Assembly: GCF_000004075.3 (NCBI RefSeq)
Contig: NC_026661.2
Location: 868,001 to 932,000, forward strand
Length of the DNA stretch: 64,000 bases
Reading direction: 5' to 3'
Origin: Cucumis sativus
Taxonomy: Eukaryota; Streptophyta; Magnoliopsida; Cucurbitales; Cucurbitaceae
This document shows, one piece after another, positions 13,864 to 26,799 of this stretch (the first letter of the stretch is position 1; the number at the start of each line of letters is the position of its first letter). The translations under genes and the position numbers were made by a program. A model generated the notes under the pieces. The model had not been told where the DNA came from. It did no database searches and saw only the letters and a list, made by a program, of their open reading frames with translations.

Positions 13864-16800
13864 TCAGGATGAAGTCCTCCATTGCAACTCAATCTGAATC
13901 CTTCCATTCTTTGAGTCTATAAGGTGATACTTTTCGTTTATCCGTTTGTTTGTAACAACGTCAGAAAGACTGATCTCCACATATCCCAATGATTCCTGTT
14001 TCGAAATATGAAATATTTCTTCATACATTCGACATATCCATAATTCAAAGATTCAACGTTGATATTATAGATTATTAGTATTAATACGAAAGTAAAAACA
14101 ACTCAATTAAAATTTCTTTGTTTTATAGTTTTATCTATTGATAAATCAATAAGTGAAATCTCAATATTGATATCTTAACTTTCACAATCTCATCTTGTCC
14201 TCTTGATCCAAGCGATCACTTTCGCTTTGACATTACCTTTAGAAGATAGAAGAAAGAATTTCATCTATAACTCTTTTTTTATTTTTTGTTTTTATTATCT
14301 CAATTTAGTTACATATTTAGCTTTTAAAAAGTAGAAGGTGATTTGTAGCCAATCATAAACATTAAAAGTACTTTTAAAGGAAAACAAAATTAGTGTTTTT
14401 AAGTGAAAAGTTATTCCAAACTCTCTTAAAAGAGTTTATTGATAATTTACTAGCTAGAGGGTTGGAACAACCTTAGAAACCAATGGTAACCAAAAACTAT
14501 TACAAGTTGTTTGACCCAAGAAATTGGAGTTGGGAAGTCCCGCTCCTTATATGGTCTAAGAGTTCATGAACCCCAACTAAACACATTAATTTTAGGGAAA
14601 TTGGAATGGATAACCATTTCAGCAATAATAATTAAGGATATAGCAAATTTTTTAAAAAATTACAAATATAGCAAAACTATCATTGATAGACTTGTATCGA
14701 TGATACACTTCGTATGATCTTTGCAACATGGTCTATCGTTGATAGACTTATATCATTGATAGAATTTGACAAATTTTGTTATATTTGCAAATTTTTTAAA
14801 ATGTTGTTATATACTTAATTATTTTGAATCTAATTGTTAAATTTGCAACTACCCCTTAATTTTATGCTTTTTTTTACTTTGTAAACCCAAGGACTTCACA
14901 ATTATCCAAACTTTGTAACTCACTGTTTGTTCCAAATCAACTCATAATTTCATGTTCTCCAAGAACATAAAACATGATATGTTCTTCCACATAAAGATGA
15001 TAGCTAAGTATTTGTACCCACATATAACAAAATATCGAGGTTTACTTGTTTGTTTTATTTTGTAAGTAATACACGCATAACCTCTATATCATAAAATGTT
15101 GTGAATTTTTTGTCATTTCGAAATTGTTCCTTCATTTGAGTTTATAACACATGTGAAAGTAGAGACTCAAACTTTTGCTACTTCTATCTAAACTAGAAAA
15201 GACGTGACGAAGAAAAGCAGTTGAGTTAGTTAATGTACCTTCGGATGCAAGAGGCCCATTCTTGATGAGGAGCTGAGAACTTCCACAAATAATCTGTCGC
15301 TTGTGGGTGGTTCTTCAAGCATAAATTCAAACTCTTCTTCCCACCTAGGGTCTCTGTTCTTCTTCAAACGCTGCAAATGTAAAAGGATAATTTATTATCC
15401 GCAATGCAAAGGGTGAGAGCCTCAAGAGCAGAACTCTTAAACGTTAGAAAAGAAATGACAATTGAACAAAGAAACATTGATCTATAGAAACTCTCAGTTG
15501 TTATTATATGGACAATTCCTGTTGTTTATCTCAAAAGGTTTCTATGTCTCATTAACAAGAAGAGAGGACAAGTAAGAAATCTCAATAGGTTTCTTAAGGC
15601 CTTGTCTCAGGTAGTCATTTGATTTTTTTTGTATAATTTTATAAAATTACTTTTGAAAGACATGTTTTTGTTTTTGGAATTTGACTGAAAATTTCACTCT
15701 TTTACTTAATAGAGCTGCAAACTATTATAAAAATAGAAAGGAAACAGATTTATAATTCGATAATCGAAAACCAAAAACCAAACAGTTACCAAATAGGACC
15801 TAAGCAATGTACCTTAGTTCTTTTCTCTTCCCCTTTAAACATAAGCCTCACATACGGATTGTTGTGGTGCTTGCCTTCAATATCTTGAGCTTCGTGAACG
15901 ATAACTACGAGTAGACCTCCATTTTCTGGGGTTCCTTCCGGAGCATCCATTACTTTGTGTGGATCATCCAAATCTCCAGCTAAGTCATCTTCCTTAAATG
16001 GTTTATAAGTCAATTCAACCACAATCTGCCCCCTGTTTTTCTCATTTTGAGCATCATTCAAGTCCATGTTCTTCAGCAGGTCAAGGGTGAAGACTTTTGA
16101 CTCTTCAGGAGGAAGATCTTTCAAAGGAACTAGATTCATGCCCATCTTGTCATGCTTACCAACCTTTGAACATTAACTAAATCATTCAGAAAAACAAATT
16201 GTAGACTAAATAGAGAAGAATCAACGAAGGACATCAAAGTGACTGACCTGTTCCCAGTCGTAAACTTGGAACTCTATGACTTGGGAATTTGGATCTTTAA
16301 CCACCAAACTGAACTCCTCATTCCATTCAGGATTTAAATTCTTATGTTTCACAGTGGTCGTTTTTGAAGGTAGATTGTTCTCAGTTAGCTTCAGTTTCAC
16401 ATAAGGATCTGATGAACCTAAGAGGTCTTTCTTTTTCAGCCTCATTGCTTTTACAATCTTCACATCTAGAATTCCGACTGGCTTCCGTAGAGCTCTATGA
16501 AAGTCAATTATGTTAGCACATAAAAGAACACAGCCTAAACACAAGTTTAATAACATTGAAACAAAGAATATAAGAACATACGTTGATGGATCCATAACTG
16601 TTATATCCAGGGTTTTAGGCCATAGATACATGTTGCCAACCTGATCTTTAATAGTCTCCTGCGGTTAAAGTTTTCAATGCAATCAGGAACATGATTTACA
16701 GATGTCGGCCTCAAACAGAAGGTGAACCAAACTCATTCGAATACGACTTGGAGATTATCTGTCCTAATGACACATCTTATTGAAATGGATTGGCATTCTT

Positions 16801-19800
16801 TGAGCAATCAATCTCAAACCAAGGAAGATCAAAGCCAAATATAGCTATCATCTTCAGAGTGAATTACGATAGAGGCTGATAGATGTTACAACTTTAGAGA
16901 GTTCACTTCACTTTAAATGCTGTACTGTATTAACTCGCAATTGAACGTTTAACCCACATCTGTTCAGCTTATGATTATAGTTTCTATGTCACTCATTTTT
17001 GTGAAAAGGAAAGCAGAATGTAAGGAGAGGTTATAATGCCTGGACAAACTGGTGGAGACCTGGAATTGACATCAAGTCAGCCCCAACAAGCTTCAGCCCA
17101 AAATCAACGTGTGGCTGCAAAACCAACCGCAGAATCTAGTCCATCAACATAATAAATATACCATAAGTTGTCTTAAACCTTAACTAGATGGATCTTTCAT
17201 AAATGTTAGAGAGAATGAGACCAAATTCTAGCCTGCTGGATTAATATCAGCATTAATTAGAACTTTCCTCCAATGGTATAGTTTAAGTTATCAGAAAAAT
17301 TGAATATGATACGAACATCTTATCTAATTTTTTTTCTATATAGTTAACAGAAAATTTAGTTTCTTCAACCCATTGTGTGCAAATTGGCAAGGGTCAGACA
17401 CTAAAAGTTCCCAGTCACAAAACTTGAGTAAATTCCAACAACAATGCAATGCTGACTCGTGATCACAAAACCTTTTCCATGAGCGAGACAAAGATATTTG
17501 CGAAACAAGGAAAGCTTGGAACCAATGGCTTCAAGGTAATACGTGGAGCCGCAAAAACTTGCAAATCTAGGATCTGTGGTTGTCACACAAAGAAGAATGA
17601 AAAAGCAGACAAGAGTTCTGTCTCATTATCCAAAAATCATCTAAAATTTTATCCATATAATAAAAGAAAATGCATCTCACGTTCTCACCTGAACACTTGC
17701 TTTCAGTCCAAATGCTTTGGCTACAACCAAGACATTTGGATTTCCAGCCCATTTTATTGAAGGTTCCATTATCAGCTCCTTCTCATCGGTAGAATAGACT
17801 TTCATGCCTACCAAGAACAATGATCATAAGAAATAATATCAGTGGTTATCTTCAATAGAAATAATGATATAGAGAATTAAAATCTCCGATGCAACAGATA
17901 AAATGCAAAATAAAAAGACGAAAAATATTGGTTTGTTCAACTCTGATAAGCTCCCAACAGATTTTTGGTCCACACGATGCAATGTAGCAGAGTCCTATTT
18001 CCCTAGTCTTGTATTGAGCTCTTTTCCTTTTTTCAAGACATTCTAAAGTGCAGAAAGAAGCATTTATCACAACCTTACAATGTGAAGATGCCAACATAAC
18101 TAAAAAACAGATAACTAATATACTGTAAGAGTACTTTCTTCTTCTCTTATAGAATGCTTTCCCTAAATTCACAAAACAGAAGATGCAATGGAAGATTTCT
18201 TTAAAATTAACTCCAGCGTGTAAATGCATTAAATGGAGAAGCTAATATATTGAGCCAGGAAGAGTTGAATCACATCAGTACCTTGAAAAGTTGGCGGCAA
18301 GGACCCCAATGTGAGTTCTTCAAATTCAACAGAATCAATCTTAAATTTGGGGATTTGCTCTGCAATTATAGGTTTGGTAATATTTCTTGCTGTTTTGCAT
18401 ATTGCCTGTATCAAGAAAAAACAAAAAAATTCTGAACAGATGCATAAGAAATGGAGAAGCTAAGAAAGGAGGGGGGAAATCGAAAAGGAAAGGAAAGGTC
18501 AATAAAATATGCGGCAGCATGGCAGTGGAATTAACATAGTTAACAAACAAAAAAATTGATCGAATAACTTAAGAATGAGTACGGCTGATGAAACAGATGA
18601 CTAAACCTTATCAAGATATGGCCACATATATTCAATAAACCTGTTAAGCCAGTCAACCTACAAAAAAGTTTATAAACTAGCTATAAGATAATTCAGTCGA
18701 AAGGACAAAAGATAATAGGACAAGACGAATTAAAAGTAAGTTATACATACACGATCATAGTCTGGACATTTCACCCATAGAGGTATCTCAGGAAGCATTT
18801 GTTGCAACCTTATTGTGTCCTCATCGAGAAGTGGACGAATTTCATGATCCTAAACAGGCCATTCCAGCACAAAATCTTCAAAATCCATAGATGTAGGAGA
18901 GACAGTATAAAGAGAATAAAGCACTGAAAAGTTGACCATCCATCTTAACTTCTACCTCTAGCCTATCCGGTCAATCAATTTAATTATATTTGCATAGAAG
19001 AACTAAACTTGTGATTGCAACACAAGATGCAACTAATAACAAGGAGATCACATTATGAATCTCTAATGGCATGTTTAGCTCAAGGAGTTGGATTTGGGGG
19101 AGTGGAGTTAACAACCTCCTTATCCCAAATGCTGTCTAAAAATGACTTGACCAAAAAGCAAAATCATTTCCCAAGAGACTGGTTGGTTCAAAGGCAAAGT
19201 AAACATTTGGGCATACAAACAAACTTCCTTCACCATCTCCTTGAAAGAAAATCTTCAATAACCAATTCAATAGATCATTGTTCACAACCTGAACTCAATT
19301 TCCAAATCTAATCATGGTTTCATGATCCTACTACAATTTATTGTCAAGATATTTATGTTGACCCTTAAGATCCATTCCAAATAATCCTAATAAATGATCT
19401 ATGGAGCAACTTATTAGAAGTACATGTTGTTGCACCTATCTGAAGGAAAAGAATAAATGATCCCACGATCCTGAACTATCCTTACCTAGAATCTCAAATC
19501 TCAAGTTTGTTTATGAAGAATAGACCTAATAATATAAATGTGTACAATCAATCAGCCCTTATTAGTAAGTGGTACAAGATCAGGTTCATGGAAACTCTGC
19601 TTATATAGAACCGGATGTATTAATTAGTACAAAACATTTTCTTTTCCAAGTGAAATGAACCACTGATTGGAGGGAAAACCCAAAAGCGAAAAGAACACTA
19701 ACCTCAACGTTATTGGGTTGAACATAGATGAAAAGGAAGTAGCCAACAACAAGGCCAATGGAGATCCCAACTCCAAATCCAAAAAAGCCCAATATAGTAC

Positions 19801-19813
19801 CAAAAAACCCCAT
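13864..19813 (-). CDS. SYT2: Plant synaptotagmin, SYT2-like (TM + SMP + two C2 domains)
   Basis: Twelve exons: 19813-19703, 18849-18751, 18657-18607, 18405-18282, 17807-17689, 17573-17472, 17114-17040, 16658-16582, 16494-16248, 16163-15813, 15370-15239 and 13995-13864. They close in frame at 539 residues (Arabidopsis SYT1 and SYT2 are about 540). Layout: N-terminal membrane segment (about 4-32), SMP lipid-transfer domain (about 67-250), C2A (about 258-360) with the Ca-binding-type loop GSSDPYVK, and C2B (about 417-520). In other plants these proteins tether ER or Golgi membranes to the plasma membrane and help membrane integrity under stress. The exon 9/10 junction (DWEQ|VGKHDK) and the C-terminus ([10 protein letters not shown]) favour SYT2 over SYT1. 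Oddities: a 1.24-kb last intron carrying a MITE, and a GC donor for the intron at 17039-16659. Confidence 0.95.
14631..14820. mobile_element. 190-bp inverted-repeat element, copy 1
   Basis: Bounded by ATTAAGGATATAGCAA on the left and, read inverted on the right, AATTAAGTATATAACAA, with inverted similarity continuing about 45 bp inward. The centre has several copies of TCTATC(A/G)(T/A)TGATAG. It lies in the last intron of the synaptotagmin gene. The copy at 56157-56347 matches it in reverse orientation and has nearly the same length. No coding capacity; non-autonomous DNA transposon (MITE) is the best reading. Confidence 0.65.
16659..17039 (-). other. GC-AG intron in the synaptotagmin gene
   Basis: The preceding exon must end at ...TTTGTCCAG (Leu-His-Gln-Phe-Val-Gln), because the next exon resumes with Glu-Thr-Ile-Lys in a conserved block. 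The intron then begins GCATTA instead of GT. The acceptor is a normal CAG. The nearest GT would delete conserved residues and break the frame. Confidence 0.8.
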
Positions 19814-20207
19814 TTGAATTCAAGCTTCCAGGATCCAGAAAAACTTTTCCCAGCTTCGGGCTTTGAAGTGATCAGTTCCAACAATGCAAATAGCCCCCTC
19901 GGTGCATCGATTTTCCCGCGGCTTCCTTCTAATAAAGTTGTAGAACAATGAATAAGAATATTGTACAGATTGGGAATTATATGGAAAATGCCAAGCTTAT
20001 TCCTTCTCGATTTCAACGACCAAAACAACAATTAAGATCCAAACCCAAGGTGAATGGAAAAATGGAAGCATTAATTTAGGTTTTTTTTGTTGCCGGTTTC
20101 GTTTTTCTCGCAAAAATTATAGAAATGAAAACATGGTTTGAGGATCTGAGAAATAGGCAAGGATTTGAATGGCGGTTTTCATGGCGTGGCCTACAACTCA
20201 ATCTAAA

Positions 20208-20215
20208 TATATATA
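20208..20215 (-). promoter_or_regulatory. Candidate TATA box of the synaptotagmin gene
   Basis: A TATATATA palindrome 395 bp upstream of the start codon. Farther out lie GCGGGAAA (20262-20269, E2F-like in form) and a CACGTG G-box within CCACGTGTC (20290-20295). The leader would be about 360 nt unless it is spliced. Confidence 0.4.
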
Positions 20216-20299
20216 CTTAAAAGATACCGTTGGAGGATAGAATAATAAAAATGATAGTAAAGCGGGAAAATTTTAATACTACTTTCCGCCACGTGTCTA

Positions 20300-22142
20300 T
20301 CCTACGTGTAAAAATGGTTGGTTGTCAGAAGAAATAAAATTAGTTCTATTACTTTATTAAAAATAATGGTCACTAGTAGACGTATTAATAGTATATTTAT
20401 AAATTACTCAATCACTAACATACCTAAAGCCATGCATGAGGATGATAGACTATATAAATGATATATTCTGATAAATTTGACGTATTATGACCAGCATTAA
20501 CATTCTAAATAATCTAAAAAGTAAGCTTTACATGATTCTACTACTATCTCCATTGTTGCCCACATACGACCAAAGGTAACAACGCATGTGGTGAAAAGAT
20601 TATACTTCCACCACCAACGTACTTTTAGAAGTACCTAGAAATGGTCTTCTATACATATATATCATCTACTCACTCTTTAATTCTCCAATATGAGACAAGT
20701 GAAAAGTCTTACTCTCATGTACCTTTGTAGGCTTTAAGTCTAAAATGTACGCGAGTTATTTCCACCAATATTATCCCATTGGTAATGTTGTACAAGAAAC
20801 GATATTTTTAAAAAAGAAAACATAGTGTTGTAATTTTTGAAAGATAGAGAATTTAATTAAAAAGTTCATACAATACTGTGGTAGCATCCAAAACGTTCGA
20901 AAAATGGTCGTGCTATAGCCAACAAAGAAACAACCTAATTTTATCACATCCCGCCTCAAGCACCTGCTTGCTCAACCCAGGACGCAGCGTGAAGCCAATT
21001 GATGTCATTATTCTACTGAACATCAATTAACCCTAACTATAACTTTTAACAACTTGTATAAATTAAAACTTATGCAGCAGAAACTAAAAGAAACAACTTG
21101 AGAACTTTTTATACAATAAACAAGTAGACCTAAGAGGAGTTTATTTTCCATGATTTTTTTTTTTTTTTTTTGTTTACTCTGTCACTTATATATTTTAGTT
21201 GTATTTTCAATTCTTTTAAAACATTGTATACACATAGGTTATTGAGCCTACTATCACAATTATCCTTAAAATATCAAGAATCAAATCAGATAAATTTTAA
21301 GCGATAGAGATGAAACACTTATTTTAATCTTCTTTCATTCTTTGGAAATAACATTTATTTTGCTTAAAAAAACAAATTGTTATGTGAATATATGTGTGTG
21401 TGTGGATGGATTAAAAAAGAGGATAGAAATTAAGATTGTCTTTTTCTTTTTCTTCTTTTTGACAATTTAAGTGACAGTTAAATAGGTTGAAAATATTAGC
21501 TAATTAATAATGCTTTTATACATTGACTTTAACAATATTTCCTTTATATTATTTTTATATATCCTACCAATATTTGTATTAACTATTAACTGTTGATGTT
21601 GGACTCTTTAACTTTAACTGAGTATTAATGAAGAAAGCTATTCCATGATCATGAAGTTGGGCAGATTACTTAGTTTCCCTTTTTCCTCATTTACTCTCAT
21701 TCTTCTCAAGAAGACAATGGAATTTTAACTTGGATTGCAAAAGTAAAAACATAAAAGAGCAATGCTCAAGAAATTGTTGAATTATATTAATGAAAAGAAG
21801 AGGTAAGATTTGAGATTTAGAAGTAAGTAACCAAAAAGAAAAGTTTTCAATTATTGATTATGAATTTTTAAATAATAATTGACTGTAAAGAGGATGGGAA
21901 AAAGGGGTGTGTGTGTATATAGGGGAAACAAAAAGAGAAGAAGAAGAAGAAGGAAGAAGAAGAAGAAAGAACAACGAAGAAAAAAGTAAAACTTTGAGCT
22001 TCAAGAAGCCCCAACTCTGAAGGGGGTGTGAGATTTTTTAACCAACATGTTTGTTTCTTTGTTAGCAGTAAGACAGAATTTGATAGACCAGCCTCTCCCT
22101 GATCTCTTCTTCTTTCTTTGAAAATATTTGTCATTTCAAATT
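20300..22142. other. Spacer between synaptotagmin and beta-galactosidase
   Basis: No supported gene. The part around 20640-20990 has the higher-complexity look of a decayed retroelement end, but I could not find a matching second end. The right edge, with the GAA tract, is probably the beta-galactosidase 3' flank. Confidence 0.4.
21934..21967. repeat. GAA microsatellite
   Basis: A near-perfect GAA/GAAG trinucleotide tract just downstream of the beta-galactosidase stop codon. On the minus strand it is a CTT-rich tract that may lie within the 3' untranslated region. Confidence 0.7.
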
Positions 22143-25100
22143 CTATTCACTGCATTTTGCTTGTATTGCTAGTGTCTTTGAGTCACATTCATTCTTGAAG
22201 TTGTCGAATGCATCCATTGGCACTGAACAGTTTTCTTTACCCAAACAATGCTGCAAAAAACAACCCCCCCATTTGAAAGAGTTAATCAAACAGAAACAAG
22301 AAGAGGTTTGTTGTTTGTGTTATTTGTATATTAGTTTCTTTTTACCTGTTCGACGAGTTTTTTTGTGTCTGACGATGAGTGGCATTTCCCATGTTCAAAG
22401 TTTCCACAAACACCAGAAGGATCACCAAAGCTTGCAAATTCAATGTTGGTGATCTTTTTGTCATGGGGACACCGAAGGTGGGCGCCTGTTTTCACATCAT
22501 CTACCACAGCTCTGAATTGCTTGTCTTTCCTTTCCCAGGACTTGACGTTTGGTGGATGATATTGTGTTATGAAGCTGCAAATTGTGTCTCTGTTCACGAG
22601 TAGAATTTCGACCTTTTCGGGTGTGACATTCTCTTCCTCCAATATCACCAGTAGATTTTCTGATGGCTTTATGAAGGATCTTGGAATGTGGTACCTGAGA
22701 AAGAGCAACATTTGTTTTGTTGGACAAGATTTTAGAGTATTGAGATTCTAGAGATGTTATTGAGAAGAGAAAAGGAGAGATGGGTGGTTGCTTACTCTGA
22801 TTGAGTAGACAATTTTAGAGGGGATAAGTAGGACATCCAATACCGACCGATGCTTTTGCCGTTAACCCAAATTTGTCCCTTACCCATTCCATTCATTCTA
22901 ATAGCCACAGGATCATTTCCCTCTGGAGCATCAAAATATGTCTGCAAGAGTAATAAGTGATAGCTGAGTGTGAGTCGATTGTGTTTGTTCATGACGTTGG
23001 TACATCTTCTCTTCATTTCCAAAATTGGGAAAAGAGTTGATACCACTGCTTATTAACATTATTACCTTGTACCATGTGAGAGCAGATTTTTCTTCCTTGA
23101 TTTCGCTCCAGTCAACCCGATGTGATCCTCCCTGAGTAAATACTTTAACTTTCTCTCCTTGGAGAGCAACCTGCAGAGTGAGTATACAAGTCAGACAGCC
23201 GTCAATGGTATGCTTTTCCAATCAACTTTATTTACTCGATTATGGTTGGGTGTAAATGTGCTTGTTATAAAATTACCTGGTGTCCCCAGCCATTTTTAGA
23301 AATATCAAGTGTTCCGGTATTCAAACCAAGGATCGTTATAGATCGAGGCCCTGCAAATCTGTGTTCCATGTATGCTCCACTATCCTGTATGATTGACAAA
23401 AGAAAAATCTAGTAATTATAATTTGAAAAATACAATCAAAGAAACAATCACTGGGTTGTAATCTCCGTACAGGAAGTCCCACTAGAATGCCTAGCAAGGC
23501 AATGTTGTTAACTCCCGCCTTGAAGGGCACTGATCCTTGGAAAACAAAGTTCTTCTCCTCGTGACTTCCATGTGCCGTTCCTAGAAATTAAAAGACCCCC
23601 AAGTTCTTAGCTTTCCAGGCTTTGGATGTATGCTATGTGGAGAAACTTATCTGCAATATAGTATTTCACATTTGAATAAACGCTTACCAATGTATTCACC
23701 ATTGACGAATACAAGCATAGCATGACCAAGACTTGCAATACGTAGGACTGGTAGAATATCAGGGCGCTTTGAGACGTCTTCTTTGTCCAACTCAATGCTG
23801 TTATTAGTTGAATGCTAAGATGTTAAACATTGATAATAACTTCAAACACTAGAATTTTACTGCTCATCATTTAGGTTATTATTATCATCATTTTTGTAAA
23901 AAGATAAGAGTTTGTATTACCTAGTGGTGTACCATCCATAATCTGTGGTGTCCTTGAGTAAGCTGTAAAGTTCCAATGGAATCTTATTATTTACTGGTAC
24001 TTGTTCAACAGTTGGAATGGATTCAGGCGACATTTTCCACTTCAATTTGTTTGCATTCTTTGATGGGATAAAGTTCCTCGCATTGTGTTGTGATACAATC
24101 TGTGATATTTTTTTGGCAATTGGTAACGGAAGAGTCAATTAGAGTTTTGAGATACCATGAAGCTCAATCGCGGCAAGATTTATGATTTAACCGTCCTTAA
24201 GTTTTCAAGAGAGAGGAGTTTTACCGTCTCGGTGTTAAAGACAACAGTTTTACAGTCAGGAAGTATGCTAATTGATCGAGGTGGAAGAAGAAATTCTCGT
24301 CCTCTGAAGTTTATTGTTTGTGCACTCTTTGTGTCATTGTTGGCCAAGAAAGCAGCACAAATGTTAGTTCCTGGCTTCTCATAAAAGCGAGCCTGTATAC
24401 CGAATACAATAACTTGATCAATTGACGATGATCTTGGTGGTTTTGACGGATCAACCATGTGGCTTCACTTGAGCATTATATCGAATGCATATAAATGATC
24501 ATAGTACCTCTAAACCCTTGCCTATTACTTGGATTCCAGGAGTTCCCCAGAGGAGAGGTTTCTTGCACAGATTCAGTGCCTTGTGAACGTCCCTGAGATG
24601 ACCCCATTTTGGTTCCCTTTGCAAGCCTTTGGCATCACAATAGTGCATAATTCAGACATTTGAGTTAGCTTTCAAGCACGTTTTCAAAGGTCGATGATAG
24701 CTTGTACTTAGACATGCAAACACACTTACCAAATTCGTCGAGTGGTGCTTCATCATAATACCGAGTTGTTGTAAAGACGGCACTTGTTCTACCAAAGTTT
24801 GTCCCACCATGGTACTGCAAGGTACAATATTCCCGTTGGTTGCCATTGAAGTAGAAATTTGCTAACTTAGAAGATTTATGGGCATGGGAAAAGCCATATA
24901 TGTCTTACCATATAATAGTTGACCAAACTCCCATTCTTGGAGAAGAATCGGGCAACCGAAAAGGCAATATCTTCTGCTGCCCTCTGTGAAGGTGGATCTC
25001 CAAATACTCTGTACCTGTTAATATGACAGGCAACAGTTAATGTTTAGTTTGTACTTATGCGTGTATATATTAACCTTCCTTTGTCATTCACATTATTTTC

Positions 25101-26588
25101 CCCCTCCAAAATTGTCAGCAAGACGAGGTATATATGCTTACTGAGCAGTCCAATTCTCGGTCCACAGCGCAGGCTTATAGGGTTTGTTAGGTCCTGTAAA
25201 AGTATCTCCGCAGTGCCTTCCATTGCAGGTGTTGATCTGAACATAGAAGTTGTCTTTTTAGTTCCAAGAACGAGGATGAAATCATAAGACTTCCAATACT
25301 TTGTTCTTTTTTCTTCCCATATCAGTTTCTTTTTTCTACACTAATCAACAACCCCAGTAAAGTGATCGTCAAACTTACCACTGGATCAGGAGCATCCTTC
25401 TGCTTGCACATGATCCATGGAACTCCAACCCCCAATCCAACTGCCATATTTGCTGCCCATTGGACGTATTGGACACCAAGCTCATCATATGCAAGTTGAA
25501 CATGGTTATACTCATTTTCAATCTGAATCGTTGATGGATAAATTTTGTTAGAAAAAACTTCACTATTCAAAAAGAAAAATATCGAATAAACTAACAATGG
25601 GGAATATATATACACAGATAGGTACAAACCTGAGCTAAAACGATGGGTCCTCCTTGAGAAGCAAAAAGTTTATTTTCCTTCATCATGTCTACTATCATCG
25701 CTACATATTTTTTCATGTAATGCTGCAAATGAAATAATTAGTCTTCTTTTACTACCTCCCAACTTCAATTTCGAAGACAAATTCAAACTGTAAAGACGAC
25801 AGTCAGATTTTACCTTGAATTGTGAGTTATATGAACGGAAAATAATGTTTGGTTTCTCTCTGAGCCAATATGGAAGTCCACTGATCAAGTGAAGGCAAAT
25901 ATTAAAGAGAGGGAAAAAAAAAAAAACAAAAGAGAGAAGGAATTAGAGAGACTTGGAAGCTTTAGAAAGGCAAGGATGATGAATTAATACCCATGGTTCC
26001 ATTCAGCTTGAATGAAGGGTCCAACCCTTAAAGTCACATACATCTGTTTCTCACCAATGAGCTTGATGAATTTCACCAAATCGTAATTTCCTTCGAAATT
26101 AAACTACACGTTGCAAAAAAAAAAAAAACAAACAAACAATATTAGTTGAATCAAGTTATGAATGACATAATCAAAATCAAAGTCCAAGATGTTCATCATT
26201 ACTTGGCCTTCCACAGGCTCATGAATATTCCAAAAAACATAAGTCTGAATCACATTCAAACCTCCACGCCTCGCCTTGTCTAAAATATCTGACCACATCT
26301 GCAACCCAATAGTTCCAAAACAAATAACATGTCAACAACGTTTTAATCAATATAAACAAACCAAGAATTAGGGGCTGGATTGTTTGACATATATATATAT
26401 ACCTCTGGAGTACTTCTGGTATAATGAATGGAACCAGAGAACAGAAGCTCTCTTTTACCATTAATGATAAGGGATCGACTATCGTAAGAAACACCAGTAG
26501 TATTACCATCATGAGCATGGGAAGTAGTATGAAAAGGCAGTACAATGGAGAGAATGAAAAGAAGAAGAATCTCTCTATGAACCGCCAT
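22143..26588 (-). CDS. BGAL: Beta-galactosidase, GH35, secreted, with C-terminal SUEL lectin domain
   Basis: Nineteen GT-AG exons: 26588-26403, 26298-26203, 26103-25991, 25880-25814, 25722-25630, 25522-25379, 25236-25142, 25014-24909, 24814-24730, 24626-24508, 24392-24225, 24099-23921, 23797-23688, 23580-23471, 23384-23277, 23170-23066, 22941-22796, 22694-22346 and 22250-22143. They close at 828 residues. The enzyme removes terminal beta-galactose from cell-wall galactans or glycoproteins. A signal peptide covers about 1-25. The GH35 signature [13 protein letters not shown] (178-190) supplies the acid/base E189, and WTENW supplies the nucleophile E260. A Cys-rich galactose-binding-lectin (SUEL) domain fills about 746-828. 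An upstream in-frame ATG at 26648 was not chosen, because [11 protein letters not shown] begins a clean signal peptide. The class is secure; the exact paralogue is not. Confidence 0.96.
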
Positions 26589-26785
26589 GAAATTAAAAGT
26601 AGCGGATAGATGTATAGAGAGAGATAGAGGGGGAGGAATACTAAACAAATTTGGTGGGGGACAAAAGTGGATCAGAGATGTAAAAGGAAATAGGTGGAAG
26701 ATTCAAATGAGCATTCAAGGGCTAGCATCCCTTCAGAGTTGGAGGCTTTCAAGAAGCTGAATTGAAATGGAAAATGGGAAGGAAA

Positions 26786-26793
26786 CTATATAG
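26786..26793 (-). promoter_or_regulatory. Candidate TATA box of the beta-galactosidase gene
   Basis: The palindrome CTATATAG lies about 200 bp upstream of the start codon, which predicts a leader of about 165 nt. Confidence 0.4.
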
Positions 26794-26799
26794 TGTGTC

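Noticed and set aside
19624..20031. 135-codon frame overlapping the synaptotagmin start, possible overlapping uORF
   Set aside because: It begins with TTG and has no ATG upstream of the main start, so it is unlikely to be translated.
26588..26648. Upstream ATG giving 20 extra residues on the beta-galactosidase
   Set aside because: The internal Met at 26588 starts a clean signal peptide; the extension is proline- and serine-rich and would hide it.
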